A stretch of 13,490 bases of DNA, from assembly GCA_041559015.1 (NCBI GenBank), contig JBFFED010000045.1:1-13490 (forward strand), read 5' to 3'. This DNA is from COMBO-56-21 sp041559015 (GTDB lineage: Archaea; Thermoplasmatota; Thermoplasmata; UBA10834). Every line of letters begins with the position of its first letter. The stretch's first letter is position 1. Shown here piece after piece: positions 6,973 through 13,316 of the stretch. A program made the translations under genes and the position numbers. A model generated the notes under the pieces. The model worked only from the letters and a program-made list of their open reading frames with translations, searched no databases and had not been told where the DNA came from.

Positions 6973-7716
6973 TCAGCGTGCTGAAGCGGACACTCTCTCG
7001 ACCTCTTCCTTCTTAGCCACTGAGAAGCAGTTGACATCGTTCTTCGCTGCCGAGATCATCTCGTCCGCGAGGCACTCCTCGATCGGCTTCTTGCTCTTCC
7101 GGGATTGATCGAGAGCGCCCGTGCACAGGTACCTCAACGCGAGGTCGACCCTTCTTGCGGGCGCGACGTCCACGGCCTTAGGAACGGAAATGCCTCCGTA
7201 CTGCAGCCTCGTGACCTCCTCCCTGGGAGCCGCGTGCTGGAGGGCATCCACGAGCGTCTGGAGAGGGTTCGACTTCGTCTTGTCCTGGACGATCATGAAC
7301 GACCTCTCGACCGCCTTGTACGCCTTGAGCTTCTTGCCCGTGAAATCCTCGGTTCGCATCATACCGTTGATCAGGCGCTCCACGATGCTCATCTTGGCCT
7401 TCGCGAAGGGCTTGCTCGTGTGCTTGCCGCCGGAGTGGGGCACCGCGACCGGCGAGATGTCTATGTATCTCGCCATGCCGGCGTCCCTGACGACGACATC
7501 GGACACGTCGAACTTGCCAAAGAGCAGCACATTGCCCGTCTTCGGCACCGGAGCCTCCGGGGCCAGGGGCTGCGGCTCAGGTTCTTGAGCGGTGGTCTCA
7601 GGCGCAGGTGCCTTCTCCGGCTCGGCCGGTGTAGGCGGTGCAGCAGCTGCCTTGGGGGCCGACGGTATCGGCTCCTGAGCCTTGACCTCCTGTTGAGTCG
7701 GATCGCCCTCTTCCAT
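6973..7716 (-). CDS. rps7: Small ribosomal subunit protein uS7 with N-terminal Ala/Pro/Glu-rich extension
   Basis: Residues ~62-247 are a complete archaeal S7, from LLFGKFD and ARYIDISPV through KAYKAVERSFMIVQ and RLQYGGISVPKAVD to SVAKKEEVERVSASAR. S7 nucleates folding of the 30S head and contacts E-site tRNA. Ahead of it are about 60 residues rich in alanine, proline and glutamate, including PAEPEKAPAPE and QEPEPQPLAPEAP, predicted disordered and acidic, which typical S7 proteins lack. The extension uses the same GC-rich codon style as the rest. The ATG at 7716 has a GGTGAGG just upstream that overlaps the S12 stop. The only alternative is a GTG at residue 63 with no suitably placed ribosome binding site, so I keep the long form. 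It starts five bases after S12. Confidence 0.95.
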   Translation of the reverse strand: MEEGDPTQQEVKAQEPIPSAPKAAAAPPTPAEPEKAPAPETTAQEPEPQPLAPEAPVPKTGNVLLFGKFDVSDVVVRDAGMARYIDISPVAVPHSGGKHTSKPFAKAKMSIVERLINGMMRTEDFTGKKLKAYKAVERSFMIVQDKTKSNPLQTLVDALQHAAPREEVTRLQYGGISVPKAVDVAPARRVDLALRYLCTGALDQSRKSKKPIEECLADEMISAAKNDVNCFSVAKKEEVERVSASAR

Positions 7717-7721
7717 CTACC

Positions 7722-8150
7722 TCACCTGACGGGCTTCTCCTTCTTGCCCTTCACGAGCTCGTCCAAGGAGACATTGTTGACCTTGATGACCTTGTATCTC
7801 ACACCGGGGATGTCGCCGTACGACCTGCCCATCCTGCCCCCGATGCCCTCCACGAGCACCTCGTCGTGCTCGTCTATGAAGTTTATGGCGCCGTCGCCCA
7901 CCGCGAAGGCTGTAATCTGCCTTCCGTTCTTGATGAGCTGTATCTTGACGCACTTCCTAATCGCCGAGTTGGGCTGCTTCGCCTCGATCCCGACCTTCTC
8001 GAGCACGACCCCTTTCGCCTGCGAGGAGCCCTCCAGGGGGTCGGACTTCTCCTTCAGGTGCAGCGTCCGGCGCTTGTAATACCTGTCGCTCCACCGGCTC
8101 TTCTGTCGACCCAGGCTGAGCTTCCTGGCTGTATGCAGTCCTCTAGGCAA
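7722..8150 (-). CDS. rps12: Small ribosomal subunit protein uS12 (TTG start)
   Basis: This 142-residue protein is archaeal S12, a decoding-centre protein of the 30S subunit. It opens PRGLHTARKLSLGRQKSRW and carries the conserved KQPNSAIRKCVKIQ (58-71) and PGVRYKVIKVNN near the end. The start is TTG. GGTGA (8155-8159) ends four bases before it, and the resulting N-terminus matches the family. The nearby ATG at 8154 abuts the GGTGA and reaches a stop after three codons, so it cannot be the start. S12 is first in the str-type operon; the gene upstream is not an RNA polymerase, L30e or NusA gene, as is common in other archaea. Confidence 0.96.
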   Translation of the reverse strand: MPRGLHTARKLSLGRQKSRWSDRYYKRRTLHLKEKSDPLEGSSQAKGVVLEKVGIEAKQPNSAIRKCVKIQLIKNGRQITAFAVGDGAINFIDEHDEVLVEGIGGRMGRSYGDIPGVRYKVIKVNNVSLDELVKGKKEKPVR

Positions 8151-8193
8151 TCATTCACCTTTTTCAGCGAAGTAAGCCCTACAAACTCGTCGC

Positions 8194-8206
8194 CCTATTA
8201 AAACTT
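8194..8206 (-). promoter_or_regulatory. Candidate promoter of the S12 operon
   Basis: The minus strand reads AAGTTTTAATAGG, with TTTTAATA at 8196-8203 as a TATA box. Transcription would begin near 8174, giving a leader of about 24 bases with the GGTGA site. This is the only good TATA-like sequence in the 96-base gap. Confidence 0.55.
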
Positions 8207-8246
8207 ACGCTTGTACACGAGGGCAGGCCAGAGAGCCAGATACGGG

Positions 8247-8804
8247 CTATTCGACCTTCGAACCGCACATCTTGCAGAACTTGGCGTCGGGATCCAAGTG
8301 CGTGCCGCAGGACGCGCATGTCCTGGCAGGATGCGGCTGAGCGGCCGACTGCGCGGGCTGGCCCGCCGCCCATGCAGGAGGAGCGGGGCGGCCCGCTGGC
8401 GGGTTCGGGCTCTTCGAGAAGTTGTAGATGTATGACCAGAACTCGTTCATGAGCCTCTGGGCATCGTTCTCATATTCCATGTACGACACCGCCCCAACCG
8501 CGACCGTGACAGGGAGAAGCAGGACTGCGCCCACGACTCCGACCACAGCGCCCTCGTCCGTGAGCGAGGCCGAGAAGGTTAGGTCGACGCCCGTGTTCTG
8601 GCCCTCCTCGCGGACCCAGACATCGACGGACTGTTTGAGGCCGAGCTTCGAATAGAAATGCTCGCACCTCAGGCTGAGTTCTGAGGTGAAGGTCACCCCG
8701 AACTGCCTGCTCCTCCAGAACCAGGACGCTGCCTGGATGGCCTGGTCCTTGGTGATGCCGGGGATCGACCTGTGGTCCCTCTTAGTGAACAGATCCTTGA
8801 TCAT
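8247..8804 (-). CDS. Uncharacterised membrane protein with C-terminal zinc ribbon
   Basis: The 185-residue product has four parts. An N-terminal soluble region of ~84 residues contains two nearby tryptophans and a KLGLKQSVDVWV stretch. One long hydrophobic segment lies at ~85-108, short of an EYENDAQRLMNEFWSYIY helix. A Pro/Ala-rich linker runs from ~133-160. A zinc ribbon follows with CASC and CKMC (C163, C166, C177, C180) ending in GSKVE. Such C-terminal ribbons are common on archaeal membrane or regulatory proteins and give no specific function, and I recognise no family for the N-terminal part. The ATG at 8804 has GGTGA six bases upstream. It lies between the DUF99 stop and S12 on the same strand but appears to have its own promoter, so a link to translation is unproven. 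Confidence 0.8.
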   Translation of the reverse strand: MIKDLFTKRDHRSIPGITKDQAIQAASWFWRSRQFGVTFTSELSLRCEHFYSKLGLKQSVDVWVREEGQNTGVDLTFSASLTDEGAVVGVVGAVLLLPVTVAVGAVSYMEYENDAQRLMNEFWSYIYNFSKSPNPPAGRPAPPAWAAGQPAQSAAQPHPARTCASCGTHLDPDAKFCKMCGSKVE

Positions 8805-8840
8805 CTCATCTCACCCACGCACCCCCACATCCGCAGGACA

Positions 8841-8858
8841 GCATATTGCAGTTTCGGC
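8841..8858 (-). promoter_or_regulatory. Candidate BRE/TATA promoter of the zinc-ribbon gene
   Basis: The minus strand reads CCGAAACTGCAATATGC: a BRE-like CGAAA followed by an AATATG TATA core at 8843-8848, about 40 bases upstream of the ATG at 8804. This predicts a leader of around 13-18 bases with the GGTGA site. Confidence 0.5.
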
Positions 8859-8886
8859 CCGCATGTCGAGGGGGGGAGGCCGACCC

Positions 8887-9459
8887 TCATGACCTGCCGT
8901 ACGACTCTCCCCGGACCATCGCGGAGGATATGAGGTGCGCGACCCTGAGCGGCTCTGGGACCACACCCCTGACCGTCGACTGCTCCACCAGCCTGGTGGC
9001 CTCTGGCCAATCGATGCCCGAAGCCGTCGCGTAGATCGGCTTCTGCTCGGTCTCTAGCTCCCGCAGCTCGAGCTTGGTGATCATCGAGTACCTCGACTTC
9101 CAATCAGGGAAATGCTTCTTCAGGGCGCCCCTCATCTTACCGAAGTCCGGCCTGTCCCGCGTGACGGTGATCACCGGCACGCCCAGCTCGGAGTGCAGCC
9201 TCTCGACATCGACGACATTGAACCCCGCAAGGGCGATACCGTCGAGCACCACCGCCTTCACCTGGTCCTTGTACCTCGAGCGCAACACCATCTCGAGGAG
9301 CATGTCCGTGGAGTCCGTTCCGTCGACGGTCACCTCGGTGCGCATGACGCCCTCGAGGTAGTTCGGAAGCCTGACGAGCGCTCCGACCACCAACGCCTTC
9401 TCGTCCTTGAACCTGAACGGCGAGTCGTCAATGCCCAGTATCCTGACCTGAGTCTTCAT
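8887..9459 (-). CDS. DUF99 family protein (endonuclease V-like fold)
   Basis: The 190-residue product matches the archaeal DUF99/UPF0215 family: it opens KTQVRILGIDDSPF and contains VVLDGIALAGFNVVD and a GVPVITVTRDRPD segment. The family is placed with endonuclease V in the RNase H-like fold. Acidic residues at D11, D12 and D73 (in LDG) are in positions where such enzymes hold metal ions, so nuclease or nucleic-acid binding activity is plausible, but no substrate is known to me. A TTG at 9474 would add five residues. The ATG at 9459 is better because GTGAGG sits five bases ahead and the family N-terminus then begins at once. It starts seven bases after the Pth2 stop, so the two are surely co-transcribed. 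Confidence 0.9.
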   Translation of the reverse strand: MKTQVRILGIDDSPFRFKDEKALVVGALVRLPNYLEGVMRTEVTVDGTDSTDMLLEMVLRSRYKDQVKAVVLDGIALAGFNVVDVERLHSELGVPVITVTRDRPDFGKMRGALKKHFPDWKSRYSMITKLELRELETEQKPIYATASGIDWPEATRLVEQSTVRGVVPEPLRVAHLISSAMVRGESYGRS

Positions 9460-9466
9460 CAGCGCC

Positions 9467-9841
9467 TCACGCAAGGGGGAGCTGGCCCGTGATCCTGTCG
9501 ATATCCGCCTCTGGGCCGGGGCCTATCCCGAGGCATGTGGTGGTGTTAGGGGGCAGCTCCGTGAACCCAGCGTCCGTAATGAGCGCCCTGGGAAGGCCGG
9601 CCCTGGAAGCCTTCTCGCCAAGAGACTTCAGCTCCTCCAGGTCCTTCGCCCTGAGAACGACCTTCTTCTGGCCCTCTGAGTACCACGATGAGAACCACTT
9701 GGTCTTCTTCGCCTTGGCCTCGAGGGCACACGTGACCGCAGCGTGAGCCACCTGGGCGGCCAGTTTGCCGCCTGACATCTTGAGGTCGTCCCTGACGACC
9801 ACCACGAGCTTGAATTCCATCTCATCCTTCCTCGCGGGCAC
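9467..9841 (-). CDS. pth2: Peptidyl-tRNA hydrolase, Pth2 type
   Basis: This protein of 124 residues (117 from the later ATG) is the archaeal/eukaryotic Pth2 enzyme, which cleaves peptidyl-tRNA dropped from stalled ribosomes and returns the tRNA to use. Seen motifs are LVVVVRDDLKMSGGKLAAQ with the catalytic-type lysine, VAHAAV, GLPRALITDAG, and the ending TCLGIGPGPEADIDRITGQL. The GTG at 9841 directly follows the TGA of the membrane-protein gene and has GGGAGG eight bases upstream. The alternative ATG at 9820 gives a length closer to the family, with only a weaker GAGG nine bases ahead. I report the longer form but cannot exclude the shorter. It is the middle gene of a three-gene operon. Confidence 0.95.
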   Translation of the reverse strand: MPARKDEMEFKLVVVVRDDLKMSGGKLAAQVAHAAVTCALEAKAKKTKWFSSWYSEGQKKVVLRAKDLEELKSLGEKASRAGLPRALITDAGFTELPPNTTTCLGIGPGPEADIDRITGQLPLA

Positions 9842-10411
9842 TCACTTCGCCTCCCTGCCGAGCGCCTTCAGCTCGTCGTTTATCTCAGCGACTCGGTCCT
9901 TCGCGTTATCAGCCATCTTGCGGTAGTAGAGCTTCCTCTGGGGATTTGAAGTAGCCGACCTGTCCGTGTACTTCCCGATGTCCTTGAGGAGCCTCTCGCG
10001 CTCGATGACGAGGCCTTCCAGCTTCCTCTTCCTCGCGAAGTCGCTACCGACCGTGCGAGGCTCTCCCCTCCCCACGGGTGCGCGGTAGAGCAGAGGGTGT
10101 ATGTATCCCGCGCTCGGGTACGCGCCCCTGAGCCACCCGAGGGCGAGGAATATCCCCGTGAGCGATAGCAGGATGGTCCACAGCGGCCCCGCGGTCACAT
10201 ATCCCTGCTCCTCGCTGCTGAACGCGTTCAGAGCGAAGCCGACCATAATCGCTATGACCAAGCTTGTGCCCATCCCGAGGGCGATCCTGTACACGGCATC
10301 GTACTCGGGGTCGAGCTCGCCCCTCCTGGGGAACATCATGTTGATGAGCGTGAAGCCTGGCAGAAAGAATAGGACTAACAAGCCTGCCGCGACCTGGAGA
10401 ATGCCGCTCAT
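9842..10411 (-). CDS. DUF1616-like membrane protein
   Basis: The 189-residue product has three predicted transmembrane helices (~5-26, ~42-63, ~78-95). The first ends in FLPGFTLINMMFPRRGELD, close to the LPG-Y/F-x-L-x-x-x-x-F-P-R pattern typical of DUF1616 membrane proteins. The C-terminal third is highly charged and helical (KRKLEGLVIERERLLKDIG and DRVAEINDELKALG), suggesting a cytoplasmic coiled coil. Function is unknown. The frame is open for 225 more codons upstream, but those run antisense to tgtA and have no supporting signal. The ATG at 10411 lies about 34 bases after a TATA box with little leader and no clear ribosome binding site, like a leaderless or nearly leaderless transcript. 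Its TGA abuts the GTG of Pth2, so translation of the two may be coupled. Confidence 0.82.
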   Translation of the reverse strand: MSGILQVAAGLLVLFFLPGFTLINMMFPRRGELDPEYDAVYRIALGMGTSLVIAIMVGFALNAFSSEEQGYVTAGPLWTILLSLTGIFLALGWLRGAYPSAGYIHPLLYRAPVGRGEPRTVGSDFARKRKLEGLVIERERLLKDIGKYTDRSATSNPQRKLYYRKMADNAKDRVAEINDELKALGREAK

Positions 10412-10439
10412 GTCCTTCGACCACGAACAGAGGCAGGAC

Positions 10440-10455
10440 CGTATTAAATGTTCGC
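10440..10455 (-). promoter_or_regulatory. Candidate promoter of the DUF1616-Pth2-DUF99 operon
   Basis: The minus strand reads GCGAACATTTAATAC, a BRE-like GCGAAC joined to a TTTAATA TATA box (10442-10448). Its centre is about 34 bases from the ATG at 10411, implying a leader of fewer than ten bases. Confidence 0.55.
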
Positions 10456-10494
10456 TGGATGGCGCCCGACGCGGACCTGGTATGACAAGTGATA

Positions 10495-10505
10495 GGATAA
10501 TTAGT
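10495..10505 (+). promoter_or_regulatory. Candidate promoter of tgtA
   Basis: GGATAATTAG, with ATAATTA at 10497-10503, lies about 28 bases before the tgtA ATG. Transcription would begin almost at the start codon. No ribosome binding site precedes tgtA, which agrees with a leaderless mRNA. Confidence 0.45.
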
Positions 10506-10528
10506 GCGCAGGCCTTACACAATCGGTG

Positions 10529-12481
10529 ATGTTCGAGCTCAAGGAGCGGGACGGCCTTGCGAGGATATGCGAGCTCACGACCCGCCACGGCAAGGTCACC
10601 ACTCCAACGCTGCTGCCTGTGGTGAACCCGAACTACCTGACCATCACCCCCGCGGAGATGCGCGACAAGTTTGGCGTCCGAGCGCTGATCACCAATTCGT
10701 ACATAATCAGGAACACGGAGGAGCTCCGGGAGAGGGCCCTTGAGAGCGGCGTTCACTCGGTCCTCGGGTTCGACGGCACGGTCATGACGGACAGCGGGAC
10801 CTTCCAGGACTATGTGTACGGCTCCCGGCAGATAGACCCTCAGGAGATAGTCAAGTTCCAGGCGGATATCGGCTCCGACATCGGGACCATACTCGACATC
10901 TTCTCCGAGCCTGGGTTCACGAAGGAGGAGGCTGCCAGGGCCGTTGACGTAACCATCGGGAGGGCTGAAGCTGCGACTGGCGTCAGAGGCGAGATGCTTC
11001 TCGCGGGGCCTGTCCAGGGGGGGCTGTACGGAGACCTCAGGCGGAGATGCGCCGAGGAACTGTCCGCCCTCGACCTGCAGGTTCACCCGATCGGAGGCGT
11101 CGTGCCGCTCCTGGAGAGCTACAGATATCGTGATCTGGTAGGCGTGATAGCCGAATCCAAAAAGGGCCTCGACCCGTCAAGGCCTGTGCACCTTTTCGGC
11201 GCGGGACATCCGATGGTGTTCCCGCTCGCGGTCCTGCTCGGGTGCGACATGTTCGACTCCGCCTCGTACGCGAAGTACGCACGCGAGGACAGAGTAATGT
11301 TCTCCACTGGCACGAGGTTCCTGGGAGATCTGCACACCCTTCCGTGCCATTGCCCCATGTGCAGCAGGACGTCGGTCGAGGAACTGAAGCAAATGCCGAA
11401 GGATGAGCGCACTAAGAGCTTGGCGGAACACAACCTCCACACATGTCTCCACGAGATCAATGTCGTCAAGAACGCGATCCACGAGGGTTCGATCTGGGAG
11501 CTGGTCGAGATGCGCGCCCGAGCACACCCGATGCTCCTCGAGGCGCTCAAGGCCCTCAGGGGTCACGGGGAGTTCCTCGAGAGGTTCGAACCCGCGAGCA
11601 GGAGGGCGGCTTTCTTCTACTGCGGCCCTGAGAGCCACGACCGGCCGACGGTCACGCGATATCAGGAACGGTATTTCTCCAGGTACAGGAATAGGAAGAC
11701 CAGGGTGCTTGTGGGGTTCGAGGAGGGGCCGAAGCCGTATTCGAGGACATACTGGGACGCGATCGTGGCCGTCACGAAGCACATCGATTCGAGCTTCATG
11801 GTGGCCTCGTTCTTCGGCCCTGCGCCGATAGAGCTGGATGAGTACTATCCGATTGCGCAGTCTGTCATCCCCGAGGAAGTGGACACCGAGGCCAGAGAGA
11901 GGATGTTGGCGGTCATGGAGAGGCACGCTCACAGCCACGGCTATCCCCTAGCCTTGATATGGGAGGGTGAGAGCACCCTTAGGTTCCTGCAGGAGATGGT
12001 GCCCAAATCCCCCGGAACCCTCGACCTCGACATGCTCCGTTGCAGGGCGGTTCTGGACATGCAGTTCGGCAAGGGAGCTGGAGATATCCTCGATGGCAGG
12101 AAGGTGGAGCTCGTGAAATCCCGGAGGACTGGCAAGATTAGGAACGTCATGATAGATGGTGTGCACGCGCTCTCCATGCGGGCTTCCGACGGGAGGTTCA
12201 CTCTCAAGCTCGAAGGTGCGAGGCTGCTCATGGGAGTCCTTCCTCCGCCGAGCATGAGAGTCGTGACCGAAGACGAACCCGCTGAGTTCGCCAAGAAGGG
12301 CAACAACGTCTTCGCGAAGTTCGTGGTCGAGTGCGACCCCGATATCAGACCTGGCGACGACGTCATGGTCGTCAACACGAAGGGTGAGCTCGCAGCCGTC
12401 GGGAGGGCGCTCATGAACCGCGAAGAGATGCTGGCGTTCAAGCGCGGCGTCGCCGTACGCGTGAAGGACTCGCCTTACTAG
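10529..12481 (+). CDS. tgtA: Archaeosine-type tRNA-guanine transglycosylase (full length, with PUA domain)
   Basis: The 650-residue enzyme exchanges guanine-15 in the tRNA D-loop for preQ0, the first tRNA-bound step toward archaeosine. The N-terminal TIM-barrel domain (~1-340) has the base-binding aspartate in MTDSGTFQDY (D88), the nucleophile in CDMFDSASYAKYA (D243), and a zinc site in LPCHCPMC (C273, C275, C278) with H301 in EHNLH. The spacing equals that of the known Pyrococcus horikoshii enzyme. A middle region leads to a C-terminal PUA domain (~570-650). Unlike some archaea, where the C-terminal part is a separate gene, the protein is whole here. A GTG one codon earlier is possible; the ATG at 10529 is chosen. 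It diverges from the DUF1616 operon and ends by sharing CTAG with the stop of pcc1. ArcS and preQ0 synthesis genes are not in the window. Confidence 0.97.
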   Translation: MFELKERDGLARICELTTRHGKVTTPTLLPVVNPNYLTITPAEMRDKFGVRALITNSYIIRNTEELRERALESGVHSVLGFDGTVMTDSGTFQDYVYGSRQIDPQEIVKFQADIGSDIGTILDIFSEPGFTKEEAARAVDVTIGRAEAATGVRGEMLLAGPVQGGLYGDLRRRCAEELSALDLQVHPIGGVVPLLESYRYRDLVGVIAESKKGLDPSRPVHLFGAGHPMVFPLAVLLGCDMFDSASYAKYAREDRVMFSTGTRFLGDLHTLPCHCPMCSRTSVEELKQMPKDERTKSLAEHNLHTCLHEINVVKNAIHEGSIWELVEMRARAHPMLLEALKALRGHGEFLERFEPASRRAAFFYCGPESHDRPTVTRYQERYFSRYRNRKTRVLVGFEEGPKPYSRTYWDAIVAVTKHIDSSFMVASFFGPAPIELDEYYPIAQSVIPEEVDTEARERMLAVMERHAHSHGYPLALIWEGESTLRFLQEMVPKSPGTLDLDMLRCRAVLDMQFGKGAGDILDGRKVELVKSRRTGKIRNVMIDGVHALSMRASDGRFTLKLEGARLLMGVLPPPSMRVVTEDEPAEFAKKGNNVFAKFVVECDPDIRPGDDVMVVNTKGELAAVGRALMNREEMLAFKRGVAVRVKDSPY

Positions 12482-12726
12482 GCTTTGCGCGACACGACCT
12501 TCTCCGCCACGCTCGCACATGCCAGGAAATCATCGAGAGTGTGGAGAAGGCTCTTCAGAGACGAGGATGAGACCTCGGCATGGATCGCGCTCCCCACGAC
12601 CTTGGTGGCGATGTAACCCTGGTTGTCGAGCTCCACAGACCTGTGGACCTTCTCCGCCTCCTGAGGGGACGGGAACTCGAGCACGAGGGTGCAGCGCACA
12701 CAAACATCTCTGGGAGGATCGGGCAT
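12478..12726 (-). CDS. pcc1: KEOPS complex subunit Pcc1
   Basis: The 82-residue product fits the Pcc1 family in length and pattern: a first strand VCVRCTLVLEFPSPQEAEKVHRS truncated here to its core LVLEFPSPQEAEKV, then a short strand pair, then the helix SSSLKSLLHTLDDFLACASV. Pcc1 is the dimerising subunit of KEOPS, which with Kae1, Bud32 and Cgi121 makes t6A at position 37 of ANN-decoding tRNAs. No other KEOPS gene is in the window. It overlaps tgtA tail-to-tail by four bases, both stops lying in CTAG. A TATA-like TAAGTATTTTG is centred about 24 bases before the ATG, and there is no good ribosome binding site, so the transcript is probably leaderless. Confidence 0.87.
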   Translation of the reverse strand: MPDPPRDVCVRCTLVLEFPSPQEAEKVHRSVELDNQGYIATKVVGSAIHAEVSSSSLKSLLHTLDDFLACASVAEKVVSRKA

Positions 12727-12743
12727 CCTTTCTCAGACAGCCG

Positions 12744-12756
12744 ACAAAATACTTAG
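12744..12756. promoter_or_regulatory. Shared AT-rich box in the divergent pcc1/nitroreductase promoter
   Basis: The only AT-rich stretch in this 68-base gap is CAAAATACTTA (12745-12755). Read leftward it is about 24 bases from the pcc1 ATG; read rightward it predicts a start near 12775 and a 20-base leader with GGGATGAG before the nitroreductase ATG. One box may serve both directions. Confidence 0.4.
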
Positions 12757-12794
12757 AAGTTGGCGCACATGTCTCTCTTGGGGATGAGAGTCGG

Positions 12795-13313
12795 ATGGAG
12801 ATCGTCGAGTGCATCGAGAACAGGACGAGCATCAGGGAGTTCAGGCCTGACCCTGTCGATGACGATATAATCACGGAGGCGCTACGAATGGCCAATCTGG
12901 CACCCTCAGCCGGCAATCTGCAGGCGAGGGATTTCATAGTGGTCAGGAATGCGGTCACCAAGAAGGCGCTCGCGCAGGCTGCGTATGGCCAGGACTTCAT
13001 CCGGACAGCGCCCCTTGTTGTCGTCTTCTGCGCCAACCTCGAGAGGATCGGACACTACGGGGAACGCGGCCGGAGCCTGTACTGTCTGCAGGACGTTGCT
13101 GCCGCGGTCCAGAACATGTCTCTGTACCTCCACAGCAAGGGCTTGGGCAGCGTCTGGGTAGGCGCCTTCGATGAGGAAATGGCGAGGGAGGCCTTAGGAG
13201 TCCCTCCGCACGCTCGTCCGGTGGCTTTGCTGCCGTTGGGGTACCCTGCGGAGAAGGGAGTGCACAGGAGGAGACTGCCGATGGAGTCCCTGGTGCACCG
13301 GGAGAAGTGGTGA
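12795..13313 (+). CDS. Nitroreductase family FMN-dependent oxidoreductase
   Basis: The 172-residue protein has the family's N-terminal signature NRTSIREFRPDPV (R10, S12, R14, FMN-phosphate contacts), LAPSAGNLQ (35-43), the central helix VAAAVQNMSLYLHSKGLGSVW, and the C-terminal LLPLGYPAEK. These enzymes bind FMN as homodimers and reduce nitro compounds, quinones or flavins with NAD(P)H. The true substrate cannot be told from sequence. A short family member, it is cytosolic with no signal peptide. The frame is open upstream to 12519, but that part is antisense to pcc1. The ATG at 12795 has GATGAG six bases ahead. The next gene begins three bases after its stop, so the two form an operon. Confidence 0.92.
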   Translation: MEIVECIENRTSIREFRPDPVDDDIITEALRMANLAPSAGNLQARDFIVVRNAVTKKALAQAAYGQDFIRTAPLVVVFCANLERIGHYGERGRSLYCLQDVAAAVQNMSLYLHSKGLGSVWVGAFDEEMAREALGVPPHARPVALLPLGYPAEKGVHRRRLPMESLVHREKW

Positions 13314-13316
13314 GAG

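Noticed and set aside
7105..8079. 324-codon open frame on plus, opposite S7 and S12
   Set aside because: Antisense shadow caused by GC-rich codon use; rich in Arg/Leu with no recognisable domain.
10412..11086. 225-codon upstream extension of the DUF1616-like protein
   Set aside because: Mostly antisense to tgtA and crosses the divergent promoter region; the membrane domain begins right after the ATG at 10411.
11177..11938. 253-codon open frame on minus, opposite tgtA
   Set aside because: Antisense shadow; tgtA is complete with all active-site residues.
12519..12794. Longer N-terminus for the nitroreductase
   Set aside because: The extra 92 codons are antisense to pcc1, and the family N-terminus begins at the ATG at 12795.
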